Source of the DNA: Pomphorhynchus laevis
Taxonomy: Eukaryota > Acanthocephala > Palaeacanthocephala > Echinorhynchida > Pomphorhynchidae
Reading direction: 5' to 3'
Assembly: GCA_012934845.2 (NCBI GenBank)
Contig: WNNJ02000946.1
Coordinates: 57,021 to 121,020, forward strand
DNA: 64,000 nucleotides
Of this stretch, positions 47,001 through 59,000 are shown in pieces; position 1 is the first letter of the stretch, and each line of letters starts with the position of its first letter. The notes under the pieces were generated by a model, which was given only the letters and a program-made list of their open reading frames with translations, did no database searches and was not told the origin of the DNA. The translations under genes were made by a program, and so were the position numbers.

Positions 47001-50000
47001 AGTTGTCAATGCCACTCCGGATTGGGGAAAATATTATTCCTAATGTGGAGGACTTCAAGTATCATGGGGTATTGTTCTCGAGGGACGGCAGGAACATCAA
47101 GGATATTGAGAAGCGGATTTGTGCAGCTAACGTAGCAATGCGTTGTTTGTACAGGTATGTCGTGGTGATGCGGGAGTTGAGTCTTTTTATATGTTTTATT
47201 TACAAGAAGTCAGAAACCAGCAGCAAACAACGTTGCTATTGTGTCAACGTTGATAAAAGACCCTCGCTGCCGAAACGGATATGAATTTTTAATCTTTCAT
47301 AAATAATATATATATTCTTAAATGCTACTCGTTTAATGCTAACTATTTGATTAAATAAAAAGTGTCGTACTCTATGTTATTAGAGTTGGCTAGGAATTTT
47401 TATTTTTATTTTTGTGATTTGCTAAGCAATGTTTTTTATCTTTAAATTACCCTAGATAGATTAGGTTTTGGCTAATGGGGTTATCTCAATATTTTGTTGA
47501 CTTCTAACTTTTTTCTACTGAAATTTAATTGTAATGTATACAACTACTGAATACTTCGGTATAAAGGCTGGTGGGTTATCTAGATGCTGGTGGTAGCAGC
47601 CAGTCTTGCTAAAAGAATGACATTTCTCTACCAAGAAGACAAACGTTCTCATGTATTTATCTGTTTTAATTTATTATTAAAAAATCTTTAGATTAAAATT
47701 GCCGACTTAAAATTAGCGGCAATTCATTTTAGGAAATATGAGTTATATATTCCATATTTATGTTAAATATGGAATATTTATTTAACAATATTTACTAATA
47801 ATAAATTATTATTCATCAGCAATTGAAATGGCTTTTTGTAGCGTTTTATTGTTTTTTTAATTATTGTTTTTAGACAGTTCAGATTTACACTCACATTAAG
47901 TATTGCTTTGGATTTTCGTTGTCAATAGCTGTCGATACCCTTATTGAAAAGTCGGCTGTCTTTTCATTTAAGCTTGATAAATTTGAATCTGATGCGTATT
48001 TTGTTCTTTGTCGTGAACCCTTCACCCACTGGTATCTTTCGTTTTCAAGGGTAGGCATTGTTTTCTTTCTATGTAAATGTTTATTTTCACCAAGGATCCT
48101 TCTATCGATATGAATGTGTCGACACACGTTGGGGCAAGAAATATTCCTCAGCTTGCAAATCTAATTGCAAATCATGTATGTAGACATTCAGATATTTGTT
48201 TTAAATATTTTATTATTTCAGCTAAAGAAAGCTATACTTCGAAAACACGTATGGCCAGCATATAAAGTTAGATTCCGACCATTTTTCTTTTCTCCCCCTT
48301 CTCTTGAAATTGACGATGAAATCGCCACTTCCCCCATCGGTCCACCCTTATTTAAAATATTTTTAAATTGTATTCCTTTTGAAATTTTGACCGCCGATAT
48401 TCGATGCATCGATCGATTGTCTGATTCGTACGCTGATACGCTTGCAAAGCCAAAATATAAATTTCATCAACAACTGGTCACAGCTTTAGTACTTTCAGAA
48501 ATTTCAGTGTACGATGAAATATCCGGAAAAAAGCTATTTGATAATATCGACAAGTATCCAAATCTCCGTCGAATTCAATTACCACGTGGTCTTAATGATT
48601 GTTTTAAATTGTCTGAAATCGACGTTTTCCGTTGCCCATTTATCTATGTTACAAAAGCGAATAAATCAATTGAGCGATTGCTTGAAGTTGGCGACGTGCT
48701 TTTGCAAGTTAATAATCAGCGTTTGGTGACAATTGAACAGTTCAATATGCTTTATACTGATAAATTGATTAGCGACAGCTTAACTATTATTGTCAAAAAA
48801 GTAAAAGTGGTATGTGCATTGGTAATTTAATTAATTTATTATTAATTAATTAATGTTTCATTTATTACTTCTAAATATGAACACTGCAAAATGCACCAGG
48901 AAAATTCGATTATATTTGCATTTGTAATTTAAAATGCTAATATTTACAAATAAAAATTTAGTTTGTTAACAGCACAAGCTCATTCATAATCGTCAGAAAT
49001 TTAAATTGTGATCCGGTATTTTATTTAAATAATGTGAAGCGACCAGTTTTGAAATAAAAGCTTTTAGTAAAAAATAATAAATTACTGAATGTATAATAAT
49101 TAATATAATTAATATAATTACTTAAAATTACAAAATTATCTCCACTGATTTGTCGTACGAACGTTTTGATTTATTTTTTAAAATAAATGCTTTCGATATT
49201 AATAAATATATTATTTTTTATAGTTTGCTAAAATGATAAATTATAAAATTTGTATATTTTGCAAAAATTCTATTCCCTCTCTCCTTTGATAATAATTTTT
49301 AAGAGTAAACAACAAATTTATAAAACAATTCATATCATTCAATTTATATCAATTAATGTGATGATAATTGATTATAACTCATTTTATTCATTAAAAATAT
49401 ATCAAGCCATAAATTGTTTCCATAAATATTTTCTATATTGTAACAGCGCAAGCCTGTAATCTTTAGAAATTTAATGTGTGATCTTGCAGACATAAAATCA
49501 CCAAAAAATGAGTTAACTTTGAATTATTAAAAATTAATTTTAATCTAAAACTTTTTAATTAAAAAATTATTTTAATGAGAATTAATTTTTAATCGCATAC
49601 TATTTTACCAAGTTAGTACAATAAGCCAAAGTAGTTAACAAATAAAATTAAATTTCTATATTCCAGTAGCGCAAGCCATAATCTTCAGAAATTTAAATTG
49701 TGTAGAAAAAAATTAAATTGTGACCAGGTAGAAGAAATTTAAATTCTGATTATTAAAAGAAACAAATGACAATAAAAATAAAAGTATATGATTATTTTTT
49801 AAAATAAAGATATTTAAATTTATTTACAAAATATGTATCTCACTAAAGTGATCTGATGAATATAACATATAAATACAATCTACGCTGGCTTGTAATTGTA
49901 TATAAGCAAATATTTTTTTAATAAACACATTTTTGATAAACGTTTTTTGTGAGGCTTACTAAATATGAAAGTTAGTACATTTCAATTTGTTACTTTGTTG

Positions 50001-53000
50001 ATCTAGCTCGAAAAGTAAATACAATTTTTTAAAATACAGGCTTCTTCAATAGATTCAATATTGAATGCGCATTAAATATCCTTGTAGTTCAAGCTTATAA
50101 ATAATTCGATTTTGTCACTACCTCCAAATTTGGTGTGTATATGGATGCTATGTAATACTACATCGTTATCTTAAAATAAATGATAAATCTGCAATATTAA
50201 TTTTATTAATGAATAATCTATAATATAATCCAATGAAATTTCTCAAGCCATCTCGAATATGTCAAATTCCAAATTAATAATTGCTGCTGGGGACTTTAAC
50301 GCACGATTTGCGAATCCGATTCCCGAAAAATTTAATAAACTAGTAGAATACTTTTTATCCGTAGAGCTTGATTTACACGTACCCGAAGAAAAATGGTCAC
50401 GTTAATCTTGGAATGGTAAGAGCTGTATATATATCTTATTTCCCAATGCTCGTCTTCTTAACATACATTTAGAACTTACCTCTAAATGATATTATAGATT
50501 ATTCAGGAATAATCTATAATACAATTCAAAAGAACTTTAATATAAACCAAAAGATTGACAGAACTAATTTATTTCTTATAATTTCATATAATTTGCTAAG
50601 GTCCCTTGCGCGGAAGCACAAGGGACCTTAGCAAATTATAGGGAAATCGCACAAGGGACCTTTTATCATTTCTCTTATAATAGACAACTTAAGACATTCT
50701 ATCTCTACAATCACCTCAGTTATTTCACTTTCTGTTCACATTTAGCATTTTCCTGAAGATTCCGACCCTCTAAACGCTGCATTCACAATAAGCAGGATCG
50801 AGGTTATTGGGTGCATTTATTCAATTCTCTTATATATGGACACTCGTTGCCATATTAGTGGAAAAGTGGCATGATTAAAATTTTATATAAAGGTAGAGGC
50901 GATGTCAACATCGCGGTTCTTATCTTGGAAAATCTCTATTAAATCATGCATATAATAAGCTAATGGCCCACGTTATGTATATGCGACTAGTTCGTTTTCA
51001 AGGTTATCTCCTTTCGCCGAAATAATTCGGCTTTAGAGCCAAATATTCAGCTACAGATGCAGTACAAGTAGTTCGGAACGAAATTCAAGAAAAAGCTCTC
51101 TCTCTATATGATATATTTATAGATTTCAAAAAAGCATTTGACTCAGTTAAGCGCCACATTTCATATAGAAAATTTACAATTGACATTAGTGTTTATGGTC
51201 GATTTAACATGCTCATTCTATCGCTGTTGCAGCCGAATAACGTAGTAGTATCTGACTGCCGTTTTTTGTCATTCGCGGTATGCTATAGGCGATCCTTTAA
51301 GCCCCCTACTATTCTCATTTTTTCAAAAAAATTTACCCCTTACACTTCATACTTAAATAACGACAGTACTTTACGCTGACGATATTCTCATTCTGGCCGA
51401 CGATTTATTTCAGTCGCAAAGTTGCCTAAATTTGTTGTCTCTCTACTAATTATACAATGATCTTGTTGTCAATATAACAAAGTGGAAAGTCGTGAAATTT
51501 TGGAAAGGTGGTCTACTTCGACGTTGTGAACATCTATATATCGATAATCAGCCTTTGGAATTTTGCACCTCATACAAATACCTTGGAATTCTACTCACAT
51601 CCAGATAGTTTTTTAAAACCAATCTCGAACTCAGCCACAAAACTCGTTATTAATACTGCCGCTGCTTCAAATTCAGATGCTTTATCTTTCGATGGTTCAA
51701 TCAGACATTTTAACTTGTCGCTCAAACCGATAATCCAGTATAACGTCCAGGCTTTCTGGCCTGACTTGTCGGCGGGCCAGAAAGCCCATCGACTTGAAAT
51801 GTCATTATTAATGCCAAAATTTTGATTTTTTTTGAAAATGCTCAATTGATGTTATCTTTGTCATTGATGCTATTCTCGATTTAAGACATTGGATAATGGA
51901 ATACTTGCTTGATATTAGTATTTAAATGTCATTTTCAATGCTAACACCCGATAGCATTTCGGCTACTCTTGATGACATATAATCCTTATTTTGGTACATA
52001 AATAGGAATAAAATAAACTAAAAATAAGCTAAACTTTCAAGTAAAATGTGTAAAATACATAGTTTCAAATGCAATTGTTATCCAATAATTGAGATAAAAT
52101 CTATTACATTTAAAGTTATTTTCACATTGTTGATATTTTGCATGTGAAGACGCTACAGAAAGTATAAATCAGAATTGTATTATTTATAATTAATAATTCA
52201 TTGATATAATATATATATTATTTATATTTATTATATAAATATAAATTGATTTTATAAAACTAAAATTAAATTAATTTATTTTATAGATAAATTTTATTCA
52301 AAATTGCTCAACAATTTGAAATTAAAATATTGTTTTATAAACTGAAAATTAAAAATAACAACAAAGTTAACAACCTTCAAGTAAAAAACCTTCTAGTTAA
52401 ATATGTGAAATGTACATTTGAAAACACAAATATTATTCTAATAGTAGGAAAATTTATTTTATTGCAATAAAATTCTCGCTTTGACAGCGAGAATTGTGAA
52501 ATTTAAAGAAAGAACATTTACACTAATAGCGCTATAGCGAGAGTATCGATTTTAAGTAAGATTACGTCAACAACAGTCTAATTAAAAGAGATAGCAATAA
52601 AATAAACCAGAAATTAGACAAGCTTTCAAGCAAAATGTGTAAAATACAATTTGAAATGCAAATATAATCAAACAATTGAGATAAAATCAATTACATTTAA
52701 AGTTATTTTTACATTTTTGATATTTTGCAGACCCCACAAATGTCAACGCAATCGCGCAATAATAAAGGCAAAGACACTGCTGAGTTTACTCTTTCAGACA
52801 TTGAAGACGGTATTTTATTTTGTTTATTTGTGACTTGCCATTAAAGATTAAATTTGAAAAATAAAATTAATTATGGAGAATTTGTCAAAAACAAATTTAT
52901 TATTTTTCTTAATTAAAGTTTACTAAATAAATTATTTACTAATGAATTAATTAATAGAAATATTTAATATTATCTAATTGATAATTATTAATTATTATCA

Positions 53001-56000
53001 AAATTATTAATTATTTAAATAATTTTTAGTTTTTACTAATGAAATCGTTTGATAAGTTAGCTTTATTCAATCTTATGTCAGAAACTAAGTAGCAATGAAA
53101 CACTACGAAGTAGTGAAAACGTTATCTACTAGAATTAATTCTATTGGTTTAAAAGCTGAGTGTAAGAACTCATTTTAACCTTAGAATTTACAATTTTAAA
53201 TTACTTTTCTAATTGTAATGTCACATGAAGTTTTATTACTATAGGTGCTTGAGCGTTAGTGTTTCTGCACAAATAATCGTGAAAAATAGCATTTATCAGG
53301 CTGTTCTAAATTACACAAACGTTTACTTGTATAATAAAATAAAATCTTACAAGCAATTTTTCTATTATTTAAAATCGTTTTATAAAACGTTTTACTTTGC
53401 TAGTAAAAACGTATGTACGTTTTTTATTACAAAAATCTATTTGTTTCATTTAAATATTCTAAATTGTTCAACTTTTTGTGTGTTTGATAATTTTCATTGA
53501 ATAAATCTATTATGATTCATTAAAAATCTTCTCAATTCTCTCACCTTTGTCGGTTTTTGATAATTTATATAAAAAATCTATTTTTATAAAAAATTTCTAA
53601 AAAATCTTACCAAGTATTTTTTTATTATTTTGAAAAATTACTTGACGCAGCTTTTTTTAATTATTTAACAAAAATCAATTAGTTGAAATTATATTTTTTA
53701 TTTATCTTTTATTTATCCTATTTACAAATAATATTTTGTATCAATAATAGTTTTAAAATAGTATCCATTATTCAATAAACAAATGCTATATACATCGTAA
53801 TTTAATTTTGTGTTTGGTAAATTATTTAACCGTTTTTTTAGGTTTTTTTTAGGTTTTGTTTGGACTCTAATTTCTTTGAAATTAGAGTCCAAACAAAACT
53901 AAAAAGGTATTATATGAAGAGGTCAATTGCATTGGCGAAAATTTACAAATAAAAATATTTTATTTATTTGATTCTCGACGAGGGAAGATAAGACATGATT
54001 AAATTTAGCCTGAAATTTGCGACATCTTTTAATGCCATTTGATAAAGCAACACGTCGTTATTTCTTGCAATGATTTTAAAGCGAGTACTTGTATATTTGG
54101 ACTATGAAAACAAAAATCTCATATGAATTAAAATATATTAAACTAAAATATGTATTCAAAGACTGTTAACTATTTTACCACATATTTCTGACAATTATCA
54201 TATTGCTTTATGAAACGTATCTCTACATATAATAACGGTGTTGTCATTCATTTGTATAACAAGATAATATATAGATATATAGATATATAATATAAAATAT
54301 TAAACAATATAATTTATATAATATAAACATATACATTAATAAATAAGCGATATTAATATATAGATAATATAATATATAATATTAGATATATGCCGTATAT
54401 AGTATATTATAGTATATTATGTCGTATTAATATATAGATAATATAATGTATGATATTAAATATAAGTCGTACATAATATGTAATATATTCGAAAATGACT
54501 AATGATTAAATTATGATATTGCATTTATAATTTTTGTTCATATGTGATGGCATGTAAATGAATGTTTAATTTAAGGCTCGGTTTTACATTACTATATTTT
54601 TGTAGCTGTACGTGGTGCTTTGTCAAATATGGACTTTTGGTTTTCTCCAGATCAACTAGCAAGAATGCACTTCTCTCAGCCAAAAGTTCCCGGCAAAGTA
54701 ATGTTCATAATTTCGTAAAAAAATTTAAAATCTTGTACATTTAAAGTTCGTTAACTTCGATGAACAAATTGCTTTAAAGCTTCATAATTCTGATGTTTTT
54801 TGCAATGTTCTTCTGTTTTCAAGCACTGAAAATTCAGGACCAACGATCTTAGCATACGTAAGAAATATATTCTAATTATATAATTATATTATGTTTAATA
54901 TTCAAATATGATATTCAAATATAATATTCACCAATATTCAAATATAATTTCGTTTCGTTAAATTTACTAAAAATCTATTTTGCAAACTAGTCTTCGGTTG
55001 TTGCTATTTAGCATTCGCAATTTAGATTCGATTTCTTTAAATAAACTGTTTCACTATTTGTAAATGCTCAAATAACGTGGTCGTGTCGATACAAATTAAA
55101 TGAATTTTTTCTAATCGTCCAACTTACTCGAACATGATGATGAAATGTACAAAAAATGCATAAGGTCATACCTCCATTGTCAAACATTCAAGCGCAAAAT
55201 TGTTGGATAATTTAATCGCAAAATTCTTAAACGATTATGTGTTCAAAACACAAAGGTTTCTCTATTTGAAACTACCAAATCACATAAATCCAAATGGCAT
55301 TTCAAAGAAGCGAATCTTTTAATAAATAAAAGCATCCTGCTGCACAGTAAAATTGTGTCAATTGAAATCAATTTAATTAAAATTTTACATTCTATTGACT
55401 TTCAATTAAAGACGTTTTTTGCTCTTTTAAACTAAAATATCAATCCATGTTCTTGTTTTTCGCTGCACTACTAGGTATATCATAATAGGCACTCATTTTG
55501 AACCTTAAGACCGAAAAATTAAAGACAACTTAAGTGCTTATAGATTAAATCACTGATGTAGTAAAACTTAAATGATTTCAAAAGGCAGATTACGGCGTTT
55601 TTCTGGGTCAATACAAATCTGTCATTCTAGTCATTTGTAACTCACAGATATAATTTACAAATACAAGTGATTACTTTTTTATAAGTTTTAATCGTTTTGT
55701 TAGATTTTATCTAACAAAACGATTAAAACTTATAAAAAAGATTAAAACTTATTAAAAACTTATTTAATCGTTTTGTTAGATTTTATCTTTACAATTAGAC
55801 TTGTTTTACCTTGGAAGAAATCGTCTATGATTGTGATCTCACATTAAAGCGCGAGTGTCAATTTAGCCGAAGTCTTTTTCCAGCTGATTTTGTTACAAGT
55901 CAAGGGTATGTTTTATTTTCGTCCATATTTTGTATAAACGTTTTACTAAACATTTATTCTTAAATGAAAGGTTGCTTCAACTCGCAAGAAAATATCCTAA

Positions 56001-59000
56001 ACTTTTTGTGGCCTATCGAAGCCGTACCGTATAATTTCGTCAATTACATGATTGACATGATCAACGCTTACCGCTAAGCATTTTATAGTGCATTTTATGT
56101 GTCCCTTCTGTAATCGCTTATTTACAAATCGTAGTGTTATAATTAATAACTTTTTTTCACTAAATATTGTTTGATAATTAACACTCTCAACAAACTGTTA
56201 TTATCAACTTATTATTATTTATTAAAAATAATAATTTATACCACTAAAATAATAATTTAATCAATGAAATCTATTACGTAATGAATGATGAATTCTTTTT
56301 ATATCTATTAATACATAATTATATCACTTTGTCTTTTTACATACACAAAAATGTGGTCTTTTTACATACACAAAAATGTGTGAAATGTATCTATCATTAA
56401 TATACTTCTTTGCGTCTGCTTCTATGGAGATCTAGTTATTTTCTAGCTATTTTTAATGCTTATAGCATCAACACATATGTTCAAATAATTATTATGTCCA
56501 ATAATTAATTAATTATTATTCAATTTTTTTAATTCTAATTTGGACATATATTGTCTATTTCGGAAACCGATTTGCATATAGAAGACCAGTTGTTTCAATT
56601 AGACAAGTTATATCGTTTACTATTGATGATGGATCAATCGTGTTAAGGAAGTCAAGATCTTGTAGGTGCATCCGTCATGTTGATATAGTTAAGAACTGAT
56701 TTTTAAACGCAGATTATTAATTTTTATTGTAACGATAAACTTCCAACAATTTAATAGAAATTAATTATTGTAATCTATAAGATAAAAACTTGCAATCTTT
56801 GTACCAATAGATAATTATACCAATTTGATAATTATTTTATCTAAATAAAATAATTATTCAGAAAATTGACGAGATTTTAAAACAGATCTGAAATTTTTAT
56901 CATTTATAAATATCAAGATTATTTTACATTCAAGAATAGGATATTTGTCAAGAATACAAAATGATACGGCAATTATATTAATAAAATAATTTGTTATTTA
57001 TTAATAATTCTTTAACGACGCTAAAACAATGTTTTGAAATGGTAACAATGATATTTTGATTAGTCGTTTTGACAAACAGTTGTTTCTCATTGATAGACAC
57101 TTACATAGATTTGTGTTATTAGTTTATCATATTATTATTTGGATTTCTTAGTTTGCATGTTTGTCAGCCTAGGTAATGCCATTTTTCCACAAGGGTTTGC
57201 CCATACGATGGCACACGGAAATATAGTTATTGGATTTCGATTGATAGAAAATATTGATACAATTAACATCGAAACGCTGCCGCTCGACCAGCAAACCAAT
57301 GAAATGTCAACATCTAACACGAAGCTCAATTCAATCGATTTTTCAGATGTTGATGATACGTAGGTTTTGATCTTATAAGTTTTACTTTGCAATCATCAAA
57401 TAATAAAGGCAGTTTCACAGTTTAGTAAGATATTAAAATTTTAAACTTTAAAAATTTGTTTAAACTGACGTTAAAGTTGTTAGACATAAAAATATTTTTA
57501 TAATTAATTAATGGTAGATGCTTGATCGACTAAAATAGTTCGGTCAAATTGTTGTAGATCCACGAATCTACAATCGCAACTCTACATACAAACTCTTTCA
57601 ATATAAGAAATATTTTGTTTTATTTATTGAACGTATATAATAATTATGATTTATAATAAAATTATTATAATTAAATTATAAAATTAAATTATAATTTATA
57701 TAATTTAATTATATAAATTATATAATTTATAATGTAATAGTTCCCTTATCTAATATATGCTATTAATTTTAATATATTAGATTAATATTATATATGTATA
57801 TATATTAGATTAAATATAAATTAAATTTAAACTAGAGATTATATATTAGATATAAATTAAATATAAGATATAGATTAGATGTAAATTATATATAAGGTTA
57901 ATCTATATTATTAATCTAATATATATAATATTATACATTATATATAAAATAGTAATTAAACAAAATTAAATAGTAAAGTTAAATAGTAACAAGATATATC
58001 GCTTTAGTTAATTCCAGAAATTTGAAAATGCTACTTATGACCACACAGTAAATAGTATAACTGAAAATAGTATTGTTGACGTGTTCAATACACAGAACAA
58101 TAAGATATTGATATAACATATTTTATATGTATACGTTGAATTGATTTTATAAGATTTCAATTTAATTTCAATTTTACCAAATTAGAGGATAATTTAGAGG
58201 ATAATATTGCCCTATATTATCTTTTATTAATCTTATAACGCCCAAATTGTACTCTTTTGTCACTAAAAGAGTACAATGTCAGGTAATGTTTTACCTGACA
58301 GTACAATGTTTTACAGTTCAATGTTTTCTGCCAGGTAAAATATACAAATACTGTTAAAGCACACAAAATAATTTAATTTATCGAGAGTATAAATTTAAGT
58401 TATTTACAAATTTAGATCGTCATATGATGTGATCGGGATTGTATAAATATTGGATTGTAATAATAAATAATTTATTATTTCACGTTCAGTTTAAATGTTC
58501 GATTTAAAAACTTAATCAATTTTTGAATTAAATTTTTATTTCATTCCAAGGTTTATCGTTCACCAACTCCGTCCATTTCGGGCCGACACCACTCAGTACT
58601 GTAAAATATGCAATGGAAAGGTTTGCGATTGACTAAAATGTATTTCAATTTCATATGTAATTATTTTCTTGGAGATTTGGATGAAAAATGCTTTAAGATG
58701 CAATACATGCGGAGTTCTTTGTCATCAGAAATGCGCGAGTGGATGTTATTTAACCCGCTGTCAAGGCTTTGGGTATATTTTATAATCTAGATTGCTCTCT
58801 CTCTATTTAATAATCAATTTAAAAAGGTTGTACATTATTTAATGGCTTTTAAGATTATAAAAATCTTAAATATTTTTAAAGAATTGCACAAATTGATCTT
58901 TGTTGAAGATCAATTTGACTTTTGTCTTCCTTATTGCTGAAGTCAAATGTAGCCGAACCGGCTACATTTTCAATGCCATAAACCATATGCTATTATGTTC

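Noticed and set aside
47255-47285. GCCGAAACGGATATG near the LINE end as a second hammerhead
   Set aside because: No CTGATGA core and no stem II upstream.
53225-53500. 91-codon open frame in intron 8 of the PDZD8-like gene
   Set aside because: AT-driven composition (Tyr, Phe, Lys, Ile), no recognised similarity and no splice sites in phase with the gene.
54240-54490. Recurring ATATATAGATAATATAAT as a CRISPR-like array
   Set aside because: Irregular spacing, AT-only units and a eukaryotic intron context; simple-sequence DNA.
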